From UBA2334 sp049653005 (GTDB taxonomy: Bacteria; Pseudomonadota; Gammaproteobacteria; Burkholderiales; Burkholderiaceae_C): a stretch of 64,000 bases of DNA. The notes beneath the pieces are model-generated. The model was not told the origin of the DNA, did not search any database, and saw only the letters and a list, made by a program, of their open reading frames with translations. Of the stretch, positions 41,692-50,613 are shown piece by piece. Numbering within the stretch: the first letter of the stretch is position 1; each line of letters begins with the position of its first letter. The stretch lies in assembly GCA_049653005.1 (NCBI GenBank), contig JBASFL010000121.1:10818-74817 (forward strand). The letters are read 5' to 3'. Made by a program: the position numbers and the translations under genes.

Positions 41692-44600
41692 TCATTTGGG
41701 CCGCCGCCGGTCGTTTCGGGCATCGGCCAACTGGCCGCTGACCTGCGCCGCCGCCCAAGCAGCGAAGTCGGCCGGGGGCAGCGGGCGGGCAAAACAGTAG
41801 CCCTGCAACTCGTCGCACGCCAGGGCGGTCAGGGTTTGCGCGGTGGGCAGGTTTTCCACCCCCTCGGCCACCACCTTCAGGCCCAGCGTGTGGCCCAGGG
41901 CGATCACGGCCTGCACGATGGCGGCATCGGCCGGGTCGTCGAGCATGCTGCGCACAAACGATTGGTCCACCTTGAGTTTGTCGATTTCAAACCGCTTCAG
42001 GTAGGCCAGGCTGGAGTAACCGGTGCCAAAGTCGTCAATGGCCACCAGCACCCCCAGCGCTTTCAGCGCCGACACCTGCTCCTGCGCGGCAGCGGGGTTG
42101 TCCATCAGGTGGGACTCGGTCAGCTCCAGCTCCAGCCGGTGGGCGGCCATGCCGCATGCCTGCAACACGCCGTCGACTTGCCCCACCAACTGTGGGTCGG
42201 CCAGCTGGGCCGCCGACAGGTTGACCGACAGTTGTGCCCCCGCCAACCACCCCTCTTGGCCCCAGGCCATCCACTGGCGACAGGCCTCTTGCAGCACCCA
42301 CAGGCCAATGGGCATGATCAGCCCGGTTTCTTCGGCCAGGGCAATGAAGTCGCCCGGGGGCACGTTGCCCAGCACCGGGTTGTGCCACCTCAGCAAGGCC
42401 TCGGCCCCGGCCAGGCGGCGCGAACGGGCATCCAGGCGGGGCTGGTAATGCAGGCTGAACTCACCGTTGGCCAGGGCTTCGCGCAGCTGCGCCTCCATGT
42501 GCTGGCGGGCCAACACGCGCTGGTCGGTTTCGGGGGAGAAAAACCGAGCCATGTCACGCCCGGCGGCCTTGGCCTCGTACATGGCGGCATCGGCGCGGCG
42601 CATCAGCTCTTCCTGGTCGGTGGCGTCGCGCGGGTACAAGGCCACCCCCACACTGCACGACACGTTCAGTTTGTGTCCCTCCACCACCGTGGGTTTGCGG
42701 ATGGCGGGTATCAGCCGATCGTTGACGATGGCCTCCAACTCATCGGCACTGCCCACGTGGCGCAGCAGCACCACAAACTCATCGCCGCCCAAGCGGCTGA
42801 CGGTGTCGTCGGCCCGCACGGCTTGGGTCAGGCGGTGGGCCACGGTGCGCAACAAGCCGTCACCGATGTGGTGGCCCAGGGTGTCGTTCACCAGCTTGAA
42901 GCGGTCCAGGTCGATGAACAGCACCGCCACCTGTTCGCCCGTGACGGCCGCCTGCGCCAGCGCTTCGCCCAGGCGCTGCTGGCACAGCGAGCGGTTGGGC
43001 AACTCGGTCAACACGTCGTGCTGCGCCAGGAAGCGGATGCGCTCTTCTTTGGCCTTGCGGTCGGTGATGTCGATGGAAATGCCAATGAAGTTGCCCACCT
43101 GCCCGCTGGTGGCACCTTCTCGCACCACCGACACCATCAGCCAAGCCGGGTAACTGCCCCCCGATTGGCGGCGGATGCGCACCTCGCCCTGCCAGGCGTC
43201 TTTCTCGCCCAGGGTGGCCCACTCGGGCCCCGGGCCATCCAGCAGGCTGGCAATGTCGTCACCGATCACCTCGTGGAACTCGTAGGCCGTGCTGCGGCAA
43301 AAAGCTTTGTTGACGCTGATGATCTGGCGCTGGGCGTTCATGATGATGATGCTCTCGGAAGAAGCCTCAAACACCTTGGCCCACAGCTCCAGCCGCTGCT
43401 CCATCACTTTCAGCAGGTTGATGGGGGTGAATGCGGTCAGCACCGCGTCGCGCCCCTGGTGGGTGAGGCGACGGGCCGACAACACCGCCCACGATGGCTC
43501 GGCCCCGCCCAACCAGCGCACCTCGAATTCGTCCACCGCACCCTTGTCGGCGAGGCGCTGGAAAAAACGGTTGCGCACCGAGTGCTCCAGCCCGTTGCGC
43601 CAGGGGTCGCGGGTGCAGCCGGCCAGCCACGGCTGGGCGGGCACGTTGGCGTGCAGCACCTCGTGGTCGGGCACCGAGGTCAGCACCATGGGAATGGGAA
43701 AGGCCTCCAGCAGCTCCAGCTGGGCGGCGGCGGCACGGGCACTGGCGGCCAACTCTTGCTGCACCAGGCGGTCGCGGTCGAGCTGGGCCAGCATGTCGTT
43801 GAACGCGGTGAACAGGCGGCCAATTTCGTCGCGGCTGTGCCACTCGGCACGGCGGGTGTAATCGGCGCTGCGGCGCACGTCATCGGCCACCGTGGCCAAG
43901 TTTTGCAGGGGTTTGGCAATTTGGCGGGCCACCACATACACCAGGCTCAAAATGCAGGCCAACAGCGCCAGCGCGGTGCCCAGGTGCAGCCACATGCGGG
44001 CAAACAGGCTGTCCACACGGGCATTCAGCAGTCGGGTGAGTTCGACCAGGCTGGCCTGCCAGGCGGCTTCCAGCGCCACCAAGCTGGCGCGGTGGGGCGC
44101 GGACCAAGTGCTGCTGGGGTCTGAAGCGGCATTGCCGTCTGCCTCGGCCAAGGCGCGCACTTCAGTCAAAAAGGCACGGGCCTCAGCCATCAAGGCTTGG
44201 CGGGTGGTTTGCAGGTTGGCCTGCAACACGCTGTCGCCCGCCATCCAGGCCTGGTTGTAGTCGGCTTCCATGCCTTGCAGCACCGCGTCCAGCCGCCCGG
44301 CCACGGTCAGGCGCTGCGCGCTCAGGTCCTGGGTGCCCCTGCGCCCGAACTGCGGTTGCAACAGCAGCTGGGTGTCGTGCAGCACCTGGAGCAACTCTGG
44401 GAACCGCAACACCGCCAGTGACATGACGTAGTAGCTGTCCAGATCGGGGTCGAGAATGAGGTTGGACTGGTTGCCCACGGTGGTCAACAGGTCGCGCCCG
44501 GTGCGCAGCAACTGGGACTGGGCGGCGGCATCGGCATGGGTGGACAAGCCCGCCATGGCCTGGGTGAACGCGGTGGCGGCAGCCTCGGTGCGCAACAGGT

Positions 44601-44865
44601 CGTCGTGTTCGGCACGCACCGGGGCCAAGCCAGGTGCGGTCCTGCTGGCCGGCAAAAACGCGGCCATCAACTCGGCGCTGACGGCCTGGGTGTACACCGT
44701 GCCCACAATTTCTTTGCGGGTGAAGTCAATGGACTGGAATTTTTCGTGGATGAGGATGCCGGACACGTAAATGACCGCTGTCAAATCCAGCAAATAGATG
44801 AGCATGAGCTTGCGCCCCACGCTCAACCGACCCAGCCAAAGAGATATTTTGTCCACCGCAACCAC
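41692..44865 (-). CDS. GGDEF-EAL membrane protein with HAMP and PAS domains
   Basis: The 1057-residue protein has a membrane helix at about 20-40, a periplasmic sensor region to about 285, a second helix (about 290-312), HAMP (to about 365), two PAS-type segments (FPIPMVLTSVPDHEV and VFEASSESIIIMNAQRQII), a GGDEF domain with intact GGDEF near residue 692 and an RADD inhibition site nine residues ahead, and an EAL domain with EALLRW near 821, LELTESHLM, AIDDFGTGYSSLAYL, KLKVDQSFV and VVAEGVEN. Both catalytic sets look complete, so it could synthesise or degrade cyclic di-GMP depending on the periplasmic signal. The start is a GTG at 44865. An HDOD gene lies downstream on the same strand. Confidence 0.92.
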   Translation of the reverse strand: MVAVDKISLWLGRLSVGRKLMLIYLLDLTAVIYVSGILIHEKFQSIDFTRKEIVGTVYTQAVSAELMAAFLPASRTAPGLAPVRAEHDDLLRTEAAATAFTQAMAGLSTHADAAAQSQLLRTGRDLLTTVGNQSNLILDPDLDSYYVMSLAVLRFPELLQVLHDTQLLLQPQFGRRGTQDLSAQRLTVAGRLDAVLQGMEADYNQAWMAGDSVLQANLQTTRQALMAEARAFLTEVRALAEADGNAASDPSSTWSAPHRASLVALEAAWQASLVELTRLLNARVDSLFARMWLHLGTALALLACILSLVYVVARQIAKPLQNLATVADDVRRSADYTRRAEWHSRDEIGRLFTAFNDMLAQLDRDRLVQQELAASARAAAAQLELLEAFPIPMVLTSVPDHEVLHANVPAQPWLAGCTRDPWRNGLEHSVRNRFFQRLADKGAVDEFEVRWLGGAEPSWAVLSARRLTHQGRDAVLTAFTPINLLKVMEQRLELWAKVFEASSESIIIMNAQRQIISVNKAFCRSTAYEFHEVIGDDIASLLDGPGPEWATLGEKDAWQGEVRIRRQSGGSYPAWLMVSVVREGATSGQVGNFIGISIDITDRKAKEERIRFLAQHDVLTELPNRSLCQQRLGEALAQAAVTGEQVAVLFIDLDRFKLVNDTLGHHIGDGLLRTVAHRLTQAVRADDTVSRLGGDEFVVLLRHVGSADELEAIVNDRLIPAIRKPTVVEGHKLNVSCSVGVALYPRDATDQEELMRRADAAMYEAKAAGRDMARFFSPETDQRVLARQHMEAQLREALANGEFSLHYQPRLDARSRRLAGAEALLRWHNPVLGNVPPGDFIALAEETGLIMPIGLWVLQEACRQWMAWGQEGWLAGAQLSVNLSAAQLADPQLVGQVDGVLQACGMAAHRLELELTESHLMDNPAAAQEQVSALKALGVLVAIDDFGTGYSSLAYLKRFEIDKLKVDQSFVRSMLDDPADAAIVQAVIALGHTLGLKVVAEGVENLPTAQTLTALACDELQGYCFARPLPPADFAAWAAAQVSGQLADARNDRRRPK

Positions 44866-44948
44866 CCGCTGTTTTCACGCCCCGCACCCGGCGCTCAGCG
44901 AGGTGCTGGCGCCAACGGTGGAGGGCCCCAGTGGGGGCAAGCAAGATT

Positions 44949-44965
44949 CGCACCGTGACGGTGCG
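44949..44965 (-). terminator. Hairpin downstream of the three-enzyme fusion gene
   Basis: On the minus strand a perfect 7-bp stem (CGCACCG/CGGTGCG) with a TCA loop lies 26 bases after the stop of the large fusion gene. The following bases, AATCTTGCTT, are only weakly T-rich, so termination may be inefficient or Rho-dependent. Confidence 0.35.
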
Positions 44966-44990
44966 CCTTGGGGTGTCTGCGGGCAGCGGG

Positions 44991-47900
44991 TTACACGGTC
45001 AGCGTCTTCTCGGCCACCACGTCCCCGCCTTCACCCAACACCTGCACTTGCAACGCCCAACCCCCGCTGGCCAACGTGGTCAGTGTGAGTTTGGAAAACT
45101 GCCGGGCGTGGGCCCCCAAGCCGCTGGCGGTGGTCAACACATGGCCCTGCCCATCGCTCAGGGGCAAAGGGGTGGGGTTGTCCAGTGCGAAGTCGCTGGC
45201 CCGTGCGTTGGCAAACGGCAGGCTGGCGTTCCAGCCAGAGCACACGACCGACACCGCCGCAACAGCGGGCAACGGCCCGTCTGCCGACAGGCTGAGCGAC
45301 GCTACCCCGGAGAAGTGGTAATCGCCCGACAGAAAAATGGTGTGCTGTATTTGGTGCTGCACCATGAACCGCACCAGCCGCTTCCAGGTGGCGGGGTAAC
45401 CCGCCCAACCATCCGACTGCGCGCACCGCGACGGGGAGTGCAGCAAGGCCTGCTCGGCCCAGCCGAACACACTGCCTGAACACAGCACCTTGGGCACATC
45501 GCGGTGGGTCAGGAGCCAGGCCTCCACCACGGCGCACTGGTCATCCGACACCAACTTGGCAATCGCAGCGTTTTCAGGGGTGCGCCGCTCGCGCTCGGTG
45601 CGGGTGTCCATGGCAAACGCGGGCACACCGCCCAGGGCAAATTCGCGCCAGAAACCGCGCACGGCCTTGTCTTTGATGCAAGGGGCGTGAATGCTGGGGT
45701 CGGTCCAGCGCCACTGGTAAGCCATGGCGGCCTCGAAGCCGTTGAGCAGCAGCGGATCTTTGGCGGGATCGGCGCTGCCGTTCCAGTTGTCACCCAGCTC
45801 GTGGTCGTCCACCACCGTGTAGGTGGGCACACTGGCCAGCAGGCGGCGGGCGTGGGGGCTGCCCCAGGCATCGCGGTAAAACTGCGCCAGGCGTTCGTCG
45901 TCTTCCTGCGTGTCAAACAGGTTGGCGGTGGCATCGGCGTAAATCTGGTCGCCCAGCAGCACCAGGGCCTCGGCGGGGTGCTGCGGGTTGTGCACCTGGG
46001 CCAGCATATAGGCGGCCACGTGGTCCACCGCCTCGCGCTCGAACGGGGTGCCAGGCCAACGGCACGAGGTGGCCAGCCAACTCGTGGTGCTGTGGCGGTG
46101 GCCACTGGTCCACCGCTGCCACCAGGGCAAGCGGGCCAGGTCGAGCACGGGGGCCTGCTGGTCGGCCCCCGGCCGCTCTGTGTGGCCGTGGGTGGGCAGG
46201 GCCAGCTCCAGGCGCACGTCGCCCAACTGGGCCCAGGCACCGTCCACAGGTTCTGACAAGCGCCCCACCCAATAGCTGCCAGGGCCTTTGAGCAGGGTCA
46301 CGTCGGTGTGCGGTTGCCCGCCGCCGGTGGTGGGGTGCACCGCCGTCAACCGGTGGGCTTGCCAGCCCGGCAGCAGTGGCAGGCCCGGGGCGTTGGCATC
46401 GCGCGCCACCCACTTGGCGTCGCCCAGCAGAGGCTGGTGCGGCAGTTCTGCCCACACCACCAGGGTGCGCGGCGCACCAGCGCCCCCCTCCACTTGCAAC
46501 AGGGGGCCGGTGAGAGGTGCTTGCAGCGGTGGCGCGGCGTGGTCGCGCAGGTGGGACACCACGGCGGCGTTGTCTTGGGTGGCGCTGCCACGGTCGGGGG
46601 CACCCACGCTTTCGAAGGCCTGCGGATCGCGCAGAAACGCCACCAGCGCAGGGTAGATGTCGCTGTGGGCGTCTTTGCCAAACAAAAAGTCCATGTGGCC
46701 GTACCCCGGGGCCATGAACAACCGCACGGCCTGCGGAGATGCACCGGCCTGCGGGTGCATCTCGTGCTGCAAACGCAGGCGGTGCCACGAGCGCACGGCG
46801 CTGCGGGGGTCAAACACGCGGTTGTCGGTGCCGTGGCAAAACAGGGTGGGGAAAGTCCAGTGCTGGCTGAACTGATCGGCCCCCATGTACACCCCCGCGC
46901 CCTGGCGGTCGGTCAGGCGCTGGCGGTTGATGACGAAATACAGCTGCCGGAACACCTCCACACTGGCGGGCCCCACCAGGGAAGCCAGCTCGCGGTGGGT
47001 GGCATCGGCCAGGTTGGCGTGCACCCATTCGCGCCCGTAAAACAGGGTCATGCGGTTGCAGGTGGCGGTGCCCCCTGCGGCGTCGGCCTGGTGGGCCATG
47101 TGGTGCCCGCGTTCGGCGGTGGGCCACGGCAAGCTGGCGGCCAGGCGGTCCAGCACCTGGTCCAAAGCCCCCGGGTCGCGCGAAGGGGGCACAGGGTCAA
47201 TCGCCATGTCGCGGGGCAAAAAGTCGCGGTAGAAAGCGGCCAGTTCACCCGACAGCTGGTTGGACGCCGAGGGCACCACCCAAGGGTGCACGGCGTGCAG
47301 CTCGGCCGCCCGCACCAGGCTGCGCTTGTCCCGGCTCAGCAAGCCCGACAGGGTGGCCATGGCAAAGGCACCGGCCCCCACGCAGTGCGCAAACACATCG
47401 ATGGGTGCACCGGCCGCGCGGTGCACCTGGGCCACGGCGGCGGGTATGTCGATGCGAGCCACATCGTCCATGCTGTGGTCCAGTGTGGCCACGCGGCGGC
47501 GGGTGCCACCGTCGTCGCACCACAGGCGGTTGGACAGGCGGTGGTCCAGCACCCACACGGTGTGGCCACTGGCCAGAAAAGCCGCCGCCATGTTGCGCCC
47601 GTCCGTGGTGTGGGTGGTGAACACCGTGCCCCCGTGGGCCAGGCCGTGCACCATCAGCAGGTGGCGGGGTTCGCCAGTGGGGTGGGGCGGGTCGTAACGG
47701 GTGAGCGTGAGGGTCAGGTGGGCCACGCGATCGCCCGCCTGCGGCGACAAACGCCGGGGCACGGTGAACACCGTTTCAACGGGGTGGCAGGCAGCCTGGC
47801 CTGGCCCCAGTGGGTACAGCGGCCCGTGCTCGGCGGGACCGGGCGGTGCCAGGCGGTGGTAGTCCAGCCCGCGCAGTGACCAGAAGTGGGTTTGAAAAAT

Positions 47901-50576
47901 CGCCCGCAACCACAAGGCGCTGAACGCGGCCAGGCCGATGATGGCCTCGGGTGTGTGGGCCGCCCGGGCCACTTGCAAACGGCGCTGGCGCACCATGTCC
48001 ACCAGATCGGCCTCCAACGACAACACGGCGGGGCTGTGGCTTTCGGGCGTCAAACGCAAATCGATTTGCACCAACGCGTCCCACAGGTTTTTGCTGTTGG
48101 GGGTGTAGGCCAGTTTCTTGGACCCGGCGGCGTGCACGGCCAGCCGCTTTGGCCCCGTGGTTTGCAAGTCGAAAGCGTAATCCAGGCTGCGCCACTGGGC
48201 GTGGTTGCGGGCCGCACGAACGAAGCCCAAAAACCGCTCCCAAGGCGTTTTGACCGGGTCAGCCGGGGGTGCCTGTGGGTCGGGTTTGATGAGCCTGAAG
48301 GCCTCGGCCAGCGAGCGCCGGTCCAGAAACGCCAAGCCCGCCAACCCCATGCGCGCCCACCGCGCGCCGTCACCCGCAGGGGGGTCGCTGGCCAGCAGGC
48401 GCACCCAGCCTTGGCCTTCAAGCACAGGCTGGCCCAGGGTGGACTCGGGCCTGACCGAAAGCTCGTGCGGGTGGGTGTTGCGGTACACCTTCAGGCAGGC
48501 CCCTTCCAGTCGCATGCCGGGGTTGGCCAACCAGGCCGTCACGTCCAGTTGCACGTCCACCGCCACCACCCATTCCCGCTGGCGCTCGTCGCCGGACAGC
48601 GGCAAAGTGCCGGCGGGCAACCAATCGGGGGCCAGGCCCTGCCAATGGCCTTGCAGGTGCTCCCGAAAACGCAACACCACGGGGGTGGACACCGGGGGCG
48701 TGGCCAGGGGGGTGAGTGGCACCGGCACCGGTTGCCAGGCGGCTGAAGCGCGGGCGGTCTCAGGGGGGCGGGCGGGTGCCAGTTGTTGCCGCATCTCGCG
48801 CGCAGCGACCAGGCTCAGGGCCGCAATCGTCACAAACGGGTTGACGCCCACGGCCGATGGCAACATGCCGCCGTCGAGCACGTGCAGGCCGTGGTGCACC
48901 CCGCCCTCGCGCTTGAACACGGTGCCCTGCCAATCCACCACGCCGCCGTCAGCGCCGTCGGCCATGGGGCAGCCCCCCAGCGGGTGCACGGTGATGCCCT
49001 GGGGGTTGTCCAGCCCCTGGGCCACTTCATTGAAGTCTTTGGGCAGTGGCTTCCACAGGGGGTTGGGCAAGGCATCGCCCCCTGAAAAACCACCGGCTTT
49101 TGCCGCACCGTCCAGCCAGGTGTGCACGGCTTTGTAGTAAGGCGCGGCAGGCCCCCGGTGGCCGGTGCGGCCCGGGTCGTCCCAGCGGATGTCGAGGCCC
49201 GTGCTGTCGTTTTTGTGCACCAGTGTCACCACACCGTCGGCGTCGTCCGGGCCCATGCCCAACAGCAACAAGGCATGGCGGGCCAGCTCGGGCGGCGTGC
49301 CCAAGGGGTCCAGCTGGGGGCGCTGCGCAAAATAGCCCAGGGGGTCGTCGCGGGTGTAGCGGTGGGCCACCGACAGCGTGGCCCCCAGCGCCAGCACCGC
49401 CTGCGTGAGGGGCGACGGCACCGCGCCGTCTTCAATCAACACACGCCGCTTCTGGCCTGCCACGTCCAGCAACGGGCTCAATGCCCCGGTGATGGTCGGC
49501 CCCACGCGGTCGGCGGGGGCCAGCCCGGCCTCGGCATGCCCGGCCATGCCGTTGACACGGGGGGCCATGCCCCAGCCCATGGCCATGACGTCGCCGTTGG
49601 TGGAGAAACGCTGGCCCAGGTGGGGCGAACAGACCACCTCTTTGGAGCGCAGCAAAATTTCGGTGCTGCCCAACGCCCCCGCCGCCAGCACCACCGTGTG
49701 CGCCTTGACCCACGCGGTGCGGCGGGTGGTCTGGCTGCCCATGGTGTCGGTCAGCACCACTTCCACCGCCCACCGCAGGGGGCGGCCGTGGGGACTGTCG
49801 CCAGCGCCCTCGGCCACGGGTTTGACCGACAACACGGTGGCCCCGGTCACCAGGCGCGCGCCCTGGCGCACCGCCTGCGGCAACACATGCGACAACAAGG
49901 TGTTTTTGGCCCCCACGTTGCACCCGGTGAAGCAGTTGCCACAGCGGGTGCACGCCGCCTGCTCGATGCCCGCCGTGCTGGTCTGGTCTTGGGACGCGAT
50001 GGTCAGTGGCACCCGTTCGACGGGAACCCCCATGGCCTTGCCCAGGTGGGCCAAGGCCTGGAATTTTTTGAGTTCCGAGGCCCCCACAAAAGGCGCCGCT
50101 TGCAAACGGGTTTGCACCTCGTCCATGGCTTGCCACAAGGTCTGCCGGTTGCGGGGGCTGTGCCGGTAGTGGCTGGGCCAGCGGGGGTCTTGGCACAAGT
50201 TATCGTCAGGCTTCAACGCCACACCGGCGTTGATGAGCGAGCCGCCGCCCAGGCCGTTGGCCACTAGCACGGACACGCTGTCGTGGCGGCGAAAGTCCAG
50301 CACACCGTCGCGGTTGCCCGTGCCTTTGGAGTCGATGCCGGTCTGCATGCGCACATGGCCTGGCAAGGTGCCGATATCGGAAGGGAAGTCGCCGGGCCGG
50401 TATTCGCGGCCCCGCTCCAGCACCCAGACACGGGCGTCGGGGCTGGCCAACACCTGGGCAGCGAAGCTGCCCCCGTAGCCCGTGCCGACCACCAACACGT
50501 CACAAACTAAGGCATCATTGAATTCGAGCAGCCAGTCTTCTGCGGCTTGCGACCAGCGCAGCGGTGTGTGGGCCAT
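44991..50576 (-). CDS. Three-enzyme fusion: GMC oxidoreductase, alpha/beta hydrolase, PhoD-like phosphatase
   Basis: The uninterrupted 1861-codon frame joins three enzymes. Residues 1 to about 615 are a cholesterol-oxidase-like GMC flavoenzyme: FAD fold VVGTGYGGSFA (G31, G33, G36), a CTRCGNCFTGC cysteine cluster (209, 212, 215, 219), and C-terminal GITVHPLGGCPM and VGVNPFVTIAALS. Residues about 640-930 are unassigned beta-rich sequence. Residues about 935-1320 are an alpha/beta hydrolase with a cysteine at the nucleophile position (Cys1065 in FAHCVGAGAF), Asp1251 and His1294. Residues about 1480-1861 are a PhoD-type metallophosphatase with Asp1543 (LLGDQIYAD), DDHE (1590-1593) and SGDYHFSG (Asp1752, His1754). 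There is no signal peptide, so it acts in the cytoplasm, perhaps at the membrane. A sterol- or lipid-ester substrate is plausible but unproven. It starts 37 bp from the divergent kinase/HD-GYP gene. Confidence 0.9.
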   Translation of the reverse strand: MAHTPLRWSQAAEDWLLEFNDALVCDVLVVGTGYGGSFAAQVLASPDARVWVLERGREYRPGDFPSDIGTLPGHVRMQTGIDSKGTGNRDGVLDFRRHDSVSVLVANGLGGGSLINAGVALKPDDNLCQDPRWPSHYRHSPRNRQTLWQAMDEVQTRLQAAPFVGASELKKFQALAHLGKAMGVPVERVPLTIASQDQTSTAGIEQAACTRCGNCFTGCNVGAKNTLLSHVLPQAVRQGARLVTGATVLSVKPVAEGAGDSPHGRPLRWAVEVVLTDTMGSQTTRRTAWVKAHTVVLAAGALGSTEILLRSKEVVCSPHLGQRFSTNGDVMAMGWGMAPRVNGMAGHAEAGLAPADRVGPTITGALSPLLDVAGQKRRVLIEDGAVPSPLTQAVLALGATLSVAHRYTRDDPLGYFAQRPQLDPLGTPPELARHALLLLGMGPDDADGVVTLVHKNDSTGLDIRWDDPGRTGHRGPAAPYYKAVHTWLDGAAKAGGFSGGDALPNPLWKPLPKDFNEVAQGLDNPQGITVHPLGGCPMADGADGGVVDWQGTVFKREGGVHHGLHVLDGGMLPSAVGVNPFVTIAALSLVAAREMRQQLAPARPPETARASAAWQPVPVPLTPLATPPVSTPVVLRFREHLQGHWQGLAPDWLPAGTLPLSGDERQREWVVAVDVQLDVTAWLANPGMRLEGACLKVYRNTHPHELSVRPESTLGQPVLEGQGWVRLLASDPPAGDGARWARMGLAGLAFLDRRSLAEAFRLIKPDPQAPPADPVKTPWERFLGFVRAARNHAQWRSLDYAFDLQTTGPKRLAVHAAGSKKLAYTPNSKNLWDALVQIDLRLTPESHSPAVLSLEADLVDMVRQRRLQVARAAHTPEAIIGLAAFSALWLRAIFQTHFWSLRGLDYHRLAPPGPAEHGPLYPLGPGQAACHPVETVFTVPRRLSPQAGDRVAHLTLTLTRYDPPHPTGEPRHLLMVHGLAHGGTVFTTHTTDGRNMAAAFLASGHTVWVLDHRLSNRLWCDDGGTRRRVATLDHSMDDVARIDIPAAVAQVHRAAGAPIDVFAHCVGAGAFAMATLSGLLSRDKRSLVRAAELHAVHPWVVPSASNQLSGELAAFYRDFLPRDMAIDPVPPSRDPGALDQVLDRLAASLPWPTAERGHHMAHQADAAGGTATCNRMTLFYGREWVHANLADATHRELASLVGPASVEVFRQLYFVINRQRLTDRQGAGVYMGADQFSQHWTFPTLFCHGTDNRVFDPRSAVRSWHRLRLQHEMHPQAGASPQAVRLFMAPGYGHMDFLFGKDAHSDIYPALVAFLRDPQAFESVGAPDRGSATQDNAAVVSHLRDHAAPPLQAPLTGPLLQVEGGAGAPRTLVVWAELPHQPLLGDAKWVARDANAPGLPLLPGWQAHRLTAVHPTTGGGQPHTDVTLLKGPGSYWVGRLSEPVDGAWAQLGDVRLELALPTHGHTERPGADQQAPVLDLARLPWWQRWTSGHRHSTTSWLATSCRWPGTPFEREAVDHVAAYMLAQVHNPQHPAEALVLLGDQIYADATANLFDTQEDDERLAQFYRDAWGSPHARRLLASVPTYTVVDDHELGDNWNGSADPAKDPLLLNGFEAAMAYQWRWTDPSIHAPCIKDKAVRGFWREFALGGVPAFAMDTRTERERRTPENAAIAKLVSDDQCAVVEAWLLTHRDVPKVLCSGSVFGWAEQALLHSPSRCAQSDGWAGYPATWKRLVRFMVQHQIQHTIFLSGDYHFSGVASLSLSADGPLPAVAAVSVVCSGWNASLPFANARASDFALDNPTPLPLSDGQGHVLTTASGLGAHARQFSKLTLTTLASGGWALQVQVLGEGGDVVAEKTLTV

Positions 50577-50613
50577 GCGTGACTCCTCCCAGAGCTTTTC
50601 AAAACATTACAGC

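Noticed and set aside
44866..44990. Possible tRNA or small RNA in the gap before the GGDEF-EAL gene
   Set aside because: There is only one 7-bp hairpin, no cloverleaf, no T-loop sequence; it is better read as a weak terminator of the fusion gene.
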